Translations under genes and position numbers: made by a program | NCBI GenBank assembly: GCA_966211965.1 | Contig: CBIHON010000007.1 | Location: 93,952 to 157,951, forward strand | Length of the DNA stretch: 64,000 nucleotides | Direction: 5' to 3' | From: CBIHON01 sp966211965 | GTDB taxonomy: Bacteria; Pseudomonadota; Gammaproteobacteria; Burkholderiales; Burkholderiaceae_D | The notes under the pieces: generated by a model | Told to the model about the DNA's origin: nothing | Seen by the model: the letters and a program-made list of their open reading frames with translations, nothing else | Database searches by the model: none | Part shown: one piece after another, positions 42,701 through 51,701 of the stretch | How positions within the stretch are numbered: position 1 is the stretch's first letter | How the letters are laid out: every line of letters starts with the position of its first letter

Positions 42701-43082
42701 TGGCCAGCACACGCTCGTACAAGCCGCGCGCCAGCGGCAGCGTCTGCGCCAGTTCGTGCTGTGCCACGCCGCGCTCGTGCAGCAGCGAGCATACGTCGGC
42801 ATCGGATTGCAGCGCCAGTTGATGCAGCAATTGCAGCAGGCGCTCTCGCATTTCCTGCGCGGCTTTGCGGGTGAAGGTGATCGCCAGCAGTTCCGCAGGC
42901 GCAGCGCCGGCCAGCAGCAGGCGCAGCATGCGTGCCACCAACAGCCAGGTCTTGCCGCTGCCGGCACAGGCTTCGACCACCACCGAACGCCGCGGATCAC
43001 AGGCGATGCCGATGAATTGTCCCGGCTCGGCGCTTGCCCCGTCGACTTCGTAGGCGCGCGGCGTTGACATGGAAGCGCTCAT
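39783..43082 (-). CDS. addA: AddA-type UvrD-family helicase-nuclease
   Basis: A 1099-residue subunit of the AddAB recombination and double-strand-break repair complex. Helicase motifs: Walker A EACAGSGKTWLLVARML, Ia ITFTRKAAQEMRERL, II ILLDEFQDTNPLQW, III FIVGDPKQSIYRFR, and V/VI ILTIHSAKGLEAPVVVL with YVGVTRAKDLL. A RecB-like nuclease domain closes the chain (RFDRVVVFEDSVWILDYKRN). ATG 43082 overlaps the addB stop by one base (TGATG), so the two are translationally coupled; frames further upstream are addB antisense. The AddAB form rather than RecBCD is common in betaproteobacteria. Confidence 0.92.
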   Translation of the reverse strand: MSASMSTPRAYEVDGASAEPGQFIGIACDPRRSVVVEACAGSGKTWLLVARMLRLLLAGAAPAELLAITFTRKAAQEMRERLLQLLHQLALQSDADVCSLLHERGVAQHELAQTLPLARGLYERVLASPQSLSIDTFHSWFVRLIQIAPLASGVPHGYALTETTGELMTEAYGRLMQGLNRSENEQVKRALLKLYDLLGDWSARKLLDAFIDKRAEWWAATQAGEPLDWLEELCGEDGQCDARLGLWEDAELRARIQDIAVLLGQGAKRNQERATQIEMALTAGAGLDNFASLFAQFVDDKGSPRGNDHRRGKLLQAIAQHPRLNSPDAFEDEFNAIGAALLQLQRRSFEPLVLAFNQALFTVGAAYLEHYQALKAEQRVFDFADLEWHAYRLLTNEEHAAYLQSRLDSRYKHILLDEFQDTNPLQWSIVRAWLNAYGGDTAQPSMFIVGDPKQSIYRFRRAEPRVFEAAREMLAAQGAAVLRTNQTRRNATAVVDLLNASFGANPIFSAQTTLAAQAGAVWRLPLIRPEKSAAAEASQFALRDPLSDAREEEEDARRLDEGRAVAQAVLRAKRERTEKSGRDGRWSDFMLLVKKRAYLRAYESALRESGIPFVSDKRGGLLESLEVYDLIALLTFLITPGDNRALAHVLKCPIIGAADDDLIVLAQRSETDWWRRIQGALLDGATPALRRAARLLEKWLHAAPRLPVHDLLDLILHEGCLVARYAQATPPSMRSQALGNIEAFTELALNLDAGRYPSLPKFIEALRSLQNGSDNDAPDEASVDAAADAVRILTIHSAKGLEAPVVVLLDANHSEPARDDIGILCDWPQDAAAPTHFSAFARKDERGMARDALFLAEEKFKAQEDWNLLYVGVTRAKDLLIVSGVAGTRNARADGVVEGSWYARLQFEHDMQCDAEETAAPAQCEESFELPIFDPPQLAPGPVQFAAQAGGAAIDEGIALHALLERLTHAHAWPIAIPGAEAVAQWLPCAPALAAVVREQASVILSQPLLERFYNPAHYQMARNEMEVMGEQGLLRFDRVVVFEDSVWILDYKRNLLDSERAEYAAQLASYRAAVEAVFFGKILKTALITADGRLWEMA

Positions 43083-45766
43083 CACCATGCTCCCTTGCGG
43101 CACAGGCCGCGCACATCGCAATACCGGCAAATCACTTCGATGCCGTTGGCCGGCAAGGTCGCCCCTTCGGCGATGGCGCGCATGCTGAAGGCGATTTGCT
43201 CGCGCAATATCTGCTGCCATTCGACATAGCGCAGCGCTTCGGCGTCGCCGGTTTTATCCTTGATCGGTTCGAGCGCGACGAAATGTCCGGCGCTCACGCT
43301 GACATCGGTCAGCAGTCCATAGAAGGCAAGCTGATGATCTTCACCTTGCTTGAGTTTGTCGCGCAATGATTGGACATTCTTGGTTTTATAGTCGAGCACC
43401 GCGTGTTCGCCGTCCTGGTTGCGGTCGATGCGGTCGATGCGGCCGTGCAGCCGGATGGCGCCGCCCGGCCATTGCAGTTCCTGTTCGAACCATTGTTCAC
43501 CGGCGACGAAGCGCCAGCCGTCCGCTTCGCGCTGATTGGCCCAGGCAAGATAAGCGGGGATGGCTTTTTGCCAGCGCGCATAATAGCCGAGCGCCGCCGC
43601 ATTTTTGTCGAGGGCTTCGCTGAAGACGGCGTCCGAGATTTCGCGCAGCAGGGCCTCGCGCCGGCCGGTGGCGGTCTCTTGATCGCGCAGATGCGCATGG
43701 TAGTCGTGCAGAATGCGATGCAGCCAATCGCCGTAATCACGCTTTTGCGGCATGTCGGACAACTCGTCGAGCGCGAACAGGCCCAGCATGCGGGTTGCAA
43801 AAAACTGGTACGGGCAGGCGACGAAAGTGTTGTAGCCGCTGGCGGATAATTTTTCCGGCAAAAGCTGCGGCGCGACCGGGGCCGGCATGACGGTCGGCAT
43901 GGGCCGCAGGCGTTGCGAAGCGATGACGACCCGGCGCAGGGGAATTTTTTCGGCGCCGGCGTGTTCCAGCGCCAGTTGCAAACGCTCGATCCAGGCGCTG
44001 GCCGGATTCGGTTCGTTGTTTTTCGATGCCTGCCACGACAACACTACTTCGGGGTTGACACTCAGCAGCTCGACGAAGGCGCGCAATTGCTGGCGCTGGC
44101 GGCTTTCGCGCGTGGCCAGTCCCAATTCGCTCCTGACCGCATTGGCAAAGAACAAGGTTTCTTCCGGTTGCGAAGGCAGGTGGGCCGCATCGGCGCCGAC
44201 CATCAGCACCGCGTCGAAGCGGCGCAGATGCGCACCGCCGAGCGGCGTCATGATCACACGATGATCGATATTGGGCGGGATGAACTCGGTCGATTCCAGT
44301 TGCAGGCTGACGCAGGCACGCCACTCGGCGAACGAGAAAAGCTGTTCCACCGCCTGGCTGTCGCGGGCAATCGCATCAAGCAGGGCGATCACCTGCACCC
44401 CGGCCGCATCGGCCGCCAGCGCCTCGCGCATGCCCAGCGCAAGCAGCGCATCGCCGGTGGTCTCGCTCCATTGCAGCAAGGTTTTGCGGCCGGCAAACAG
44501 CGATGCCTGGCGCGCGATCCCGGACAGGATTTCGCGCGAGGCAGCCGTGTCCGCCGCGGCGCTGATCGCATCCCAGCCGCCCGGAACATTGGCGCTGCGC
44601 AACGCGACTTCGATCGCCATCACTTGCGCCGGCTTGCCGACCAGGCCGGCCAGCACGAAGGGCGACTTCAGGAAGTCCAGCAAGACTACAGTTTCGGCGT
44701 GTCCCGCCACCACGTCGAACCAGGCAGCAATGGCGGATGCGGCGCGCGTGGTCGAAAGCTTCCAGCCGGTCTCGTCGGCGACGAACACTTGCCCGCGCTC
44801 CAGCAGGGCCCGCATGCGGCGCGCGACGACGCGGTCTTGCGCGATGATCGCAATCGACGTTTTACCGGCCAGCAGCCAGTCAATGATGGTTTGCGCGCCC
44901 TGCAGCGCTTCCTGCTCCAGGCTCGCGGCCGGACACAAGGACAAGCCGGCCGGAGGGGCGACAGCCAATCTATTTTCAATCCCGACGTCGTCCTCCGGCA
45001 ATTCGCGCCAAGCCAAGGAATAAACCGCATCGATCGCGGCAGCGCGCCAATCCAGCATGATGGGCAAAACATCGTGGCGCTTGCCGTATGCGTTTAAAAA
45101 AGCCTGGTCGAATGCATCGGGCGCGCTTGGGGTCAGCCATACCAGCGGCGCATCGGCGCATTCGGCCAACCGCATCATTTGTGCAAAACGCATGGCGCAG
45201 GCATCGTTGCCGTCAAGCTGGCTTTTCCAGATCGACCAAACCAGTTGCGCTTCGTCCGACAGCAGCCCGCGTGCGCCCGGCGATATTTTTTCGAGCGCGG
45301 CCTGCCAGCGTTGCTCGACCGACTCGGGAGCCGAAGCAAGCGTCGGCAGCAGGGCCCGCGTCAATTCATCGCACAGAGTCAGCAGCAGTTGCGCCAGCGG
45401 CAGCAGATCGGTATTGCGGCGCGCGCTGAATAATTTTTTCAGCCATGCATGCTGGCGCAACTCCGCGTACAAGGACATCATGCGCTCGCTGTCGGTGTGG
45501 GCCGGGGCGCGGTTTTGTTCCGGAGGCAAGAGCTTGAGCCAGGCCGACAGCGTGGTGACGCGCGGCGGAATGAAAGCGCCCTCCATTTGCTTTGCCAGCG
45601 CGGACTGCAACAATCGTGCATGAACGAAGCCGGGCACCACCACCCGGCAACCGGAAAAATCGCGCGCGGCGCGGTCGCTTGCCCACAACCCGCTTTGCAA
45701 TAATGCTCGGGCGGCCTCGTTCCAGAATGCGGCGGAAGGCGGAATCAGCAGGGGGCTATGCAACAT
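43082..45766 (-). CDS. addB: AddB-type PD-(D/E)XK nuclease
   Basis: An 894-residue partner of AddA. The N-terminal two-thirds are a degenerate helicase-like scaffold (VVVPGFVHARLLQSALA, AIIAQDRVVARRMRALLERG, AVLMVGADAAHLPSQP). The C-terminal third is a RecB-like PD-(D/E)XK nuclease with GRIDRIDRNQDGEHAVLDYKTKN. An Fe-S-type cysteine set (FVACPYQFF and CRYCDVRGLCRKG) brackets the nuclease, as in AddB/Cas4-like enzymes. The stop overlaps the addA start. It is divergent from trxA. Confidence 0.92.
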   Translation of the reverse strand: MLHSPLLIPPSAAFWNEAARALLQSGLWASDRAARDFSGCRVVVPGFVHARLLQSALAKQMEGAFIPPRVTTLSAWLKLLPPEQNRAPAHTDSERMMSLYAELRQHAWLKKLFSARRNTDLLPLAQLLLTLCDELTRALLPTLASAPESVEQRWQAALEKISPGARGLLSDEAQLVWSIWKSQLDGNDACAMRFAQMMRLAECADAPLVWLTPSAPDAFDQAFLNAYGKRHDVLPIMLDWRAAAIDAVYSLAWRELPEDDVGIENRLAVAPPAGLSLCPAASLEQEALQGAQTIIDWLLAGKTSIAIIAQDRVVARRMRALLERGQVFVADETGWKLSTTRAASAIAAWFDVVAGHAETVVLLDFLKSPFVLAGLVGKPAQVMAIEVALRSANVPGGWDAISAAADTAASREILSGIARQASLFAGRKTLLQWSETTGDALLALGMREALAADAAGVQVIALLDAIARDSQAVEQLFSFAEWRACVSLQLESTEFIPPNIDHRVIMTPLGGAHLRRFDAVLMVGADAAHLPSQPEETLFFANAVRSELGLATRESRQRQQLRAFVELLSVNPEVVLSWQASKNNEPNPASAWIERLQLALEHAGAEKIPLRRVVIASQRLRPMPTVMPAPVAPQLLPEKLSASGYNTFVACPYQFFATRMLGLFALDELSDMPQKRDYGDWLHRILHDYHAHLRDQETATGRREALLREISDAVFSEALDKNAAALGYYARWQKAIPAYLAWANQREADGWRFVAGEQWFEQELQWPGGAIRLHGRIDRIDRNQDGEHAVLDYKTKNVQSLRDKLKQGEDHQLAFYGLLTDVSVSAGHFVALEPIKDKTGDAEALRYVEWQQILREQIAFSMRAIAEGATLPANGIEVICRYCDVRGLCRKGAW

Positions 45767-46069
45767 GCAGGACTCAAAATTCGGAAATTTGTTTGCGGAG
45801 AAAGCTCAGCATAGCATCCGCCGCTGTCTGCATTTATGCCGCATCGCGTTAAAATTCCGTCGACACGCTATACATTTTATGAAAATAGGTTATGATTTAC
45901 CCAATTCCCCGCCGCATATCCACTTGCCGCTCCTTTCAAACACCTTGAATTTACCTGCCAAGCATCCACCTGCCTGTTGTAATCCGGACGCATTGAGAGC
46001 AGGCTCAAGGCATGAGTCGTAAGCCGTCGGGCGCTGATCCACCCTTTTTCTCCTCACACCGAGGCAACC
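45767..46069. other. Intergenic region between divergent addB and trxA
   Basis: About 300 bases with no gene. It should hold the divergent promoters. A TATGAT box at 45891-45896 is a possible trxA -10, but no good -35 accompanies it. Confidence 0.4.
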
Positions 46070-46402
46070 ATGAGTGAAAATATCAAATACATTACTGACG
46101 CGTCTTTTGAAACCGACGTACTGAAATCCGACAGACCGGTCCTGGTCGACTTCTGGGCAGAATGGTGCGGCCCATGCAAAATGATTGCGCCGATTCTGGA
46201 AGAAATCGCGAAAGACCCGGTCTATGACGGCAAGATCCAGATCGCCAAGATGGACGTCGATGCCAACCAGGCGGTGCCCGCCAAATTCGGCATTCGCGGC
46301 ATCCCGACCTTGATCCTGTTCAAGAACGGCGTGCCTGCCGCGCAAAAAGTAGGCGCGATGGCAAAAGGACAACTGACCTCGTTCATCGACAGCAATATCT
46401 AA
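46070..46402 (+). CDS. trxA: Thioredoxin
   Basis: A 110-residue cytoplasmic thioredoxin, the general disulfide reductant. The active site is [13 protein letters not shown], the cis-Pro lies in [12 protein letters not shown], and length and fold signatures match TrxA1. It sits directly upstream of rho, an arrangement shared by many proteobacteria. A GC-rich stem-loop follows the stop within nine bases. No signal peptide. Confidence 0.97.
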   Translation: MSENIKYITDASFETDVLKSDRPVLVDFWAEWCGPCKMIAPILEEIAKDPVYDGKIQIAKMDVDANQAVPAKFGIRGIPTLILFKNGVPAAQKVGAMAKGQLTSFIDSNI

Positions 46403-46410
46403 TACCGCTG

Positions 46411-46432
46411 TGGCGGTGCGCCCGCACCGCCA
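46411..46432 (+). terminator. Stem-loop after trxA
   Basis: TGGCGGTGCG-CC-CGCACCGCCA, a perfect 10-bp dyad nine bases past the trxA stop. There is no T-run after it, so it may be a processing or attenuation hairpin rather than an intrinsic terminator. Confidence 0.45.
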
Positions 46433-46564
46433 TTGGATTAGTTGGGGGACTGAGTACGCGGCGCCTATGCGGCACCTTGCTCAGCCCCACAATGATTAAC
46501 CCTTACACCACGTAGTCCCCTCCCCCACCTTTTGAATCCCGTCCCGGGACACGACCCACACACT

Positions 46565-47827
46565 ATGCATTTATCTGAACTAAAGGCCCTCCACGTCTCC
46601 GCGCTGCTGGACATGGCAATCGGCCTCGACATCGACAACGCGGCGCGGCTGCGCAAACAAGAGCTGATGTTCGCGATCCTGAAAAAGCGCGCTAAACAGG
46701 GCGAACAGATTTTTGGCGACGGCGCCCTCGAAGTGCTGCCCGACGGCTTCGGCTTCCTGCGCTCGCCTGACGCCAGCTACATGGCGTCCACCGACGACAT
46801 CTACATTTCGCCCTCGCAGATCCGCCGCTTCAACCTGCACACCGGCGACTCGATCGAAGGCGAAGTACGCACCCCGAAAGACGGCGAACGCTACTTTGCG
46901 CTGGTCAAGGTCGACAAGGTCAACGGCGAATCGCCGGAAGCGTCGAAGCACCGCATCCTGTTCGAGAACCTGACCCCGCTGCATCCGAACGAGCCCTTGC
47001 GCCTGGAACGCGAAATGAACGGCCAGGAAAACATCACCGGCCGCATCATCGATTTGATCGCCCCGATCGGCAAAGGCCAGCGCGGCCTGCTGGTGGCCTC
47101 GCCCAAATCCGGCAAATCGGTGATCCTGCAGCATCTGGCGCATGCCATCACCGCCAACCATCCGGATTGCACGCTGATCGTGCTGCTGATCGACGAACGC
47201 CCTGAAGAAGTGACGGAAATGCAGCGCTCGGTGCGCGGCGAAGTGGTGGCATCCACCTTCGACGAACCGGCCACGCGCCACGTGCAGGTCGCCGAAATGG
47301 TGCTGGAAAAAGCCAAGCGCCTGGTCGAGATGAAGAAGGACGTGGTGATCCTGCTGGACTCGATCACCCGCCTGGCGCGCGCCTACAACACGGTGATCCC
47401 GGCTTCGGGCAAGGTGTTGACCGGCGGTGTCGACGCCAACGCGCTGCAGCGTCCGAAGCGTTTCTTCGGTGCCGCCCGCAACATCGAGGAAGGCGGTTCG
47501 CTGACCATCATCGCGACTGCACTGATCGAAACCGGCAGCCGCATGGACGACGTGATCTTTGAAGAATTCAAGGGTACCGGCAACATGGAAGTGCACCTCG
47601 AACGCCGCCTGGCCGAGAAGCGCGTCTACCCGGCCATCAACCTGAACAAGTCCGGCACGCGCCGCGAGGAATTGCTGATCAAACCGGACCAGTTGCAGAA
47701 GATCTGGATCCTGCGCAAGCTGTTGTACAGCATGGACGAGATCGAAGCGATGGAATTCATCCTCGACAAAATGAAGGCGACGAAGAACAACAGCGAATTC
47801 TTCGACATGATGCGGCGCGGGGGATGA
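46565..47827 (+). CDS. rho: Transcription termination factor Rho
   Basis: A 420-residue Rho, the hexameric RNA-dependent ATPase that ends transcription. The N-terminal RNA-binding cold-shock-like domain shows [30 protein letters not shown]. The ATPase core has Walker [14 protein letters not shown], the [10 protein letters not shown] motif, Walker [17 protein letters not shown] and the R-loop region [25 protein letters not shown]. Length equals the E. coli protein, with no extra insertion domain. The start at ATG 46565 gives the conserved MHLSELK opening. Confidence 0.98.
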   Translation: MHLSELKALHVSALLDMAIGLDIDNAARLRKQELMFAILKKRAKQGEQIFGDGALEVLPDGFGFLRSPDASYMASTDDIYISPSQIRRFNLHTGDSIEGEVRTPKDGERYFALVKVDKVNGESPEASKHRILFENLTPLHPNEPLRLEREMNGQENITGRIIDLIAPIGKGQRGLLVASPKSGKSVILQHLAHAITANHPDCTLIVLLIDERPEEVTEMQRSVRGEVVASTFDEPATRHVQVAEMVLEKAKRLVEMKKDVVILLDSITRLARAYNTVIPASGKVLTGGVDANALQRPKRFFGAARNIEEGGSLTIIATALIETGSRMDDVIFEEFKGTGNMEVHLERRLAEKRVYPAINLNKSGTRREELLIKPDQLQKIWILRKLLYSMDEIEAMEFILDKMKATKNNSEFFDMMRRGG

Positions 47828-48060
47828 GGCAGAGGGTTCGCAAAGCCCCGCTTTGCGCCTGCCGAATCCGAGCGGCCTGCCAGCCGCGAGGTGGGTGGTC
47901 GATAATGGAAGCCCCCACCTCTCTCTACACTTCCCGCAGCTCTACGGACGTTTAGGTAAATTATCACCTGCTATCCCGGCAAACGTTAGGATGGCGATGC
48001 CCCATCGTCAATTGCATAAGGCTCAACCAGCAAGTCTTCCGCAATCTCCGGATTCCATTG
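47828..48060. other. Intergenic region between rho and rpmE
   Basis: No gene or strong terminator stem is visible. The right end leads into the rpmE promoter. Confidence 0.4.
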
Positions 48061-48066
48061 TATAAT
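48061..48066 (+). promoter_or_regulatory. TATAAT -10 box upstream of rpmE
   Basis: A perfect TATAAT about 97 bases before the rpmE ATG. The expected -35 region is poorly matched. The long leader could carry the autoregulatory site that ribosomal protein genes often have. Confidence 0.5.
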
Positions 48067-48162
48067 CTCGCCCTTTCCCCCCAGGCAAGTGATCGGCAAT
48101 CGGGTCAAGAAGCAGTGCGGCCGCCGAAGTGACGATTGGCTACCCAACCATTAGAGGCTTAC

Positions 48163-48429
48163 ATGAAAGAAGGCATTCACCCGGATTATCGCGAAGTTGT
48201 GTTCCACGACTTGTCCTGCGATTTCAAATTCATCACCCGCTCGACCGTCCAGACACGTGACACGATCACGCACGAAGGCAAAGAATATCCGCTCGTGAAG
48301 ATCGAAGTTTCGGCAGAATCCCATCCGTTCTACACCGGCAAACACAAGATCGTCGACACCGCCGGCCGCGTGGAAAAATTCCGCCAGAAGTTCGGTTCCG
48401 TCGGTTCCAAGACCCAGGTTGCAGAGTAA
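48163..48429 (+). CDS. rpmE2: 50S ribosomal protein L31 type B
   Basis: An 88-residue ribosomal protein. [23 protein letters not shown] and [25 protein letters not shown] match type B L31, the longer form without the zinc-binding CxxC of type A; only one Cys is present. ATG 48163 has AGAGG six bases upstream. A strong intrinsic terminator follows, so the gene ends its own unit. Confidence 0.96.
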   Translation: MKEGIHPDYREVVFHDLSCDFKFITRSTVQTRDTITHEGKEYPLVKIEVSAESHPFYTGKHKIVDTAGRVEKFRQKFGSVGSKTQVAE

Positions 48430-48443
48430 TTCTGCCGCTGGTC

Positions 48444-48471
48444 AAAAAAGGCAGCTTCGGCTGCCTTTTTT
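48444..48471 (+). terminator. Intrinsic terminator after rpmE
   Basis: AAAAAAGGCAGC-TTCG-GCTGCCTTTTTT: a perfect 12-bp dyad, tetraloop and T-run, 15 bases after the stop. Confidence 0.95.
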
Positions 48472-48530
48472 ATTTCGTCAACCGAAAATTTTCCGGCACA
48501 ATATCGCCGAAGAACAACTCCACTTCCTAC

Positions 48531-50249
48531 ATGAAGCCTGTCCGCCTCCCCGCTTCCGCTACGCTGGCACTTCCGCGCTGGGGCTTGATCGCTCTCTGCC
48601 TGCTCTACATTCTCCCTGGCCTGATCGGGCGCGCCCCTTGGAAAAGCAGTGAAGACGCCGCCGGTTTCGGCATCATGTGGACCATGGCACATGGCGGCCT
48701 GAACGACTGGCTATGGCCGCATATCGTCGGCTTGCCCATGGCCCAGGAAGGACCGCTGGCATTCTGGCTTGGCGCGCTGTGCATCCGCTTGTTCGGCTGG
48801 CTGCTGGGCGATGCGATGGCCGCCAGGATCGCGCCGATCGCATTCTTTTTGCTTGGTTCGCTGTCAGTCTGGCACGCGACTTTCCTGCTCGGCCGGCGCG
48901 GCGATGCGCAGCCGCTGAAACTGGCTTTCGGCGGCCAACCGGAACCCGCCGATTTCGGCCGCACCCTGGCTGACGGCGCACTCTTGATTTATCTGGGTTG
49001 CCTCGGCTTGTTGCTACATAGCCACTCGACCAGTGCCGGCGCCTTGCAGGTTTCGCTGGTTGCAAGCTCGCTCTATCTCGCAGTGCGCCTGTTCGAATCT
49101 CATTCGCGCCGCGTCGCCTTGGCACTCGGCGCCGCATTCGGCGTACTGGCCTTGACTCGCGGCCATGTAGTGCCGCTCGGCTTGTGGACCGGATTGACGG
49201 TTCTGGCGATGCTGCGCGAAAAACGTCTGATTTCGCACATGGCCTTATTTGCCCTGCCTTCGATGCTGAGTGTGATCGCCATCTGGATAATGGCGAACAG
49301 GATCGTGCATCCATTCAACAGCTCGCCCACCGACGGCTGGATGGCATGGAACGCGGAACAATTGGGCTGGCCCTCATGGGACACGCTGAGCTATCTGCTG
49401 AAGAACGGCATCTGGTTCGCCTGGCCGGCCTGGCCATTCGCCGGCTGGGCGATATACGCCTGGCGCAAGCAGCATAACGTGCTGCATATCACGCTGCCCG
49501 TCACCTTCCTGATTGCGCTGACACTGCTTGCATTGCTCAACCCGAATTCGGAAGATGTCATCCTGTTGCCGCTGCTACCGCCGCTGGCAATTTTGGCGGC
49601 ATTCGGCTTGCCGACCATGAAGCGCGGCGCGATCAATGCGGTCGACTGGTTCTCGGTGATGACGCTGACCACCCTGGCGGGCATGATCTGGCTGTTCTGG
49701 ATCGCCAAGCAAACAGGCTGGCCGGCCCAATTGGCCCGGAATGTGCTGAAACTGGTGCCGGGCTTCAAACCGGAATTCAATTTAATCGCTTTCCTGGTCG
49801 CCGTAGCCGTCAGCATCGGCTGGATTATGCTGGTGCACTGGCGCATTTCACGACGGCCCTCGGTATTGTGGCGCGCCGTGGTACTGTCTTCCGGCGGCGG
49901 GATTTTGTGCTGGCTGCTGCTGACGACCCTGTGGCTGCCGTGGCTTGATTACGTAAAAAGCTATGCCGGCGTGGCGCAGCAGATCGCGTCGAAATTGCCG
50001 ACGGTGCGGCAGTGCGTCGATACCAATGTCGGACCGCCGCAACGCGCATCGTTCGCGTATTTCGGCGGCATTCCGTTTGCGCAGTTCGATGATGCCCGTT
50101 GTGATTTTTTGCTGTTGCAGGACAGTCATCAGAAGAAAAACGACGCCAAGCTTTTCAAGGAATTCGGCAGCGGCTGGCAATTGCTCTGGGAAGGGCGACG
50201 GCCATCCGACCGCGATGAACGCTTCCGTCTTTTCAAACGCCTGAAATAG
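48531..50249 (+). CDS. ArnT-like membrane glycosyltransferase (GT-C, PMT family)
   Basis: A 572-residue integral membrane protein with about 11-12 hydrophobic helices. The opening LLYILPGLIGRAPWKSSEDAAGFGIMW has the first periplasmic-loop acidic residues typical of PMT/ArnT-type GT-C transferases, which use polyprenyl-phosphate sugar donors. Helices such as LTLLALLNPNSEDVILLPLLPPLAILAAF follow, and the C-terminal ~110 residues are a soluble periplasmic domain. The sugar and acceptor (lipid A, protein or glycan) are unknown. It starts after the rpmE terminator and ends 12 bases before the MATE gene, so the two are probably one operon. Confidence 0.8.
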   Translation: MKPVRLPASATLALPRWGLIALCLLYILPGLIGRAPWKSSEDAAGFGIMWTMAHGGLNDWLWPHIVGLPMAQEGPLAFWLGALCIRLFGWLLGDAMAARIAPIAFFLLGSLSVWHATFLLGRRGDAQPLKLAFGGQPEPADFGRTLADGALLIYLGCLGLLLHSHSTSAGALQVSLVASSLYLAVRLFESHSRRVALALGAAFGVLALTRGHVVPLGLWTGLTVLAMLREKRLISHMALFALPSMLSVIAIWIMANRIVHPFNSSPTDGWMAWNAEQLGWPSWDTLSYLLKNGIWFAWPAWPFAGWAIYAWRKQHNVLHITLPVTFLIALTLLALLNPNSEDVILLPLLPPLAILAAFGLPTMKRGAINAVDWFSVMTLTTLAGMIWLFWIAKQTGWPAQLARNVLKLVPGFKPEFNLIAFLVAVAVSIGWIMLVHWRISRRPSVLWRAVVLSSGGGILCWLLLTTLWLPWLDYVKSYAGVAQQIASKLPTVRQCVDTNVGPPQRASFAYFGGIPFAQFDDARCDFLLLQDSHQKKNDAKLFKEFGSGWQLLWEGRRPSDRDERFRLFKRLK

Positions 50250-50261
50250 GCACAGCTTCTT

Positions 50262-51629
50262 ATGCCGCCACAAGAGTTTCGCCATCACGCAGGCCGCATC
50301 GCCGCGCTGGCCTGGCCGATCCTGGTCGGCCAGCTGGCGGTGATCGCCAATGGTGTGATCGACACCGCGATGACGTCGCGCTTTTCCGCCACCGATCTGG
50401 CGGCTTTGGCAGTAGGCATGTCGATTTACGTCAGCGTCTTCGTCGGCGCCAACGGCGTGCTGCAAGCGCTCTCTCCCATCATCGGCCAGTTGTTCGGGGC
50501 AAAGCGCTTCGAAGCAATCGGGATCGAGGTCAAGCAAGGCACTTGGCTGGCAGTCTTCCTGTCGATCGGCGGTTGCCTGATCCTGGCATTTCCCCAACCT
50601 TTCCTGGCGCTGGCCCAAGCCTCGCCCGAGCTCAAAGAAAAAGCCACTCTCTATCTGCGCCTGCAGGCGCTGGCGCTGCCGGCGACGCTCGCCTTCCGCG
50701 TCTATAGCGCGCTCAACAATGCGGTGGCGCGGCCCAAGATGGTGATGAGCATCCATGTCGCCGCCCTGCTGTTGAAAATTCCGCTCAATGCCTGGTTCAT
50801 CTTCGGCGGCTTGGGCGTGGCAGCGATGGGGGGAGCGGGCTCGGCGCTGGCAACCGCCGTAATCGCCTGGCTGACGCTGCTGGTGGGGTGGCTGCACCTG
50901 CGCCATGGGCAGTTCTACCGCACGTTCCGCCTGTTCGGCACCGGCTTCGTCGCACCGCGCTGGCCTGCACAGCGCGCGCTGCTGGCGCTCGGCATCCCGA
51001 TGGGCATGAGCTACCTGATCGAAGTGACGGCATTCACGTTCATGGCGCTGTTCATCGCGCGCCTGGGCGACACTGCGGTGGGGGGGCATCAGATCACGTC
51101 CAATTTCGGCACCCTGCTGTACATGCTGCCGCTGGCAATTGCCAGCGCCACCGGAACCTTGGTGGCGCAAGCGATCGGCGCTGGCAACATGAATGCCGCG
51201 CACCGCATCGGTCTGTCCGGTATCCGCCTGGCGGCCGTGTTGTCGGTCTCGCTCGGGCTCATCATCTGGTTGGCGCGCGAATCCATCGTGCATGCCTACA
51301 CACCGAACCCGGCGATCATTGCCGCGGCTTTGCCGCTGTTCATGTTCATCGCGTTTTATCAGCTATTCGATGCGGTCCAGATCACGGCCGCCTTCGTGCT
51401 GCGCGCCTACAGGGTCGCTGTGGTGCCGACGGTGATCTATGCACTCGTACTGTGGGGCGTGGGCCTTGGCGGCGGTTACCTGCTGGCATTTGACAGTCTG
51501 GGTCTGACGCCGGCCTGGCTGCTCGGCGCAACCGGTTTCTGGTTCGGCAACAGCCTCAGCATTGCGCTGGTGGCGATCAGCCTGCTTTGGTATTTACGCC
51601 GGATCCAGGGCAGGGCGGAACAGCAATAA
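50262..51629 (+). CDS. norM: MATE-family efflux transporter
   Basis: A 455-residue transporter with twelve helices in two MATE repeats. The first repeat opens with LAWPILVGQLAVIANGVIDTAMTSRFSATDLAALAVG and the second with LALGIPMGMSYLIEVTAFTFMALFIARLGDTAVGGHQI, the family's paired signature. Members export cationic drugs and toxins using Na+ or H+ gradients, and NorM is the closest type by eye. It is cotranscribed with the glycosyltransferase. A strong bidirectional terminator follows. Confidence 0.92.
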   Translation: MPPQEFRHHAGRIAALAWPILVGQLAVIANGVIDTAMTSRFSATDLAALAVGMSIYVSVFVGANGVLQALSPIIGQLFGAKRFEAIGIEVKQGTWLAVFLSIGGCLILAFPQPFLALAQASPELKEKATLYLRLQALALPATLAFRVYSALNNAVARPKMVMSIHVAALLLKIPLNAWFIFGGLGVAAMGGAGSALATAVIAWLTLLVGWLHLRHGQFYRTFRLFGTGFVAPRWPAQRALLALGIPMGMSYLIEVTAFTFMALFIARLGDTAVGGHQITSNFGTLLYMLPLAIASATGTLVAQAIGAGNMNAAHRIGLSGIRLAAVLSVSLGLIIWLARESIVHAYTPNPAIIAAALPLFMFIAFYQLFDAVQITAAFVLRAYRVAVVPTVIYALVLWGVGLGGGYLLAFDSLGLTPAWLLGATGFWFGNSLSIALVAISLLWYLRRIQGRAEQQ

Positions 51630-51650
51630 AGCAGCTTCGAGTCGAAAGTA

Positions 51651-51677
51651 AAAAAGCCCGCTCGCAGCGGGCTTTTT
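51651..51677. terminator. Bidirectional intrinsic terminator
   Basis: AAAAAGCCCGCT-CGC-AGCGGGCTTTTT, a 12-bp dyad with T-runs on both strands, between the convergent MATE and OmpA-family genes. It can serve both. Confidence 0.93.
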
Positions 51678-51701
51678 CACAGGTAGAGGGACCTTCAATC
51701 A

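Noticed and set aside
49848..51293. 481-codon minus-strand frame opposite the MATE gene
   Set aside because: Antisense of a twelve-helix transporter; His/Arg/Gln-rich and featureless.
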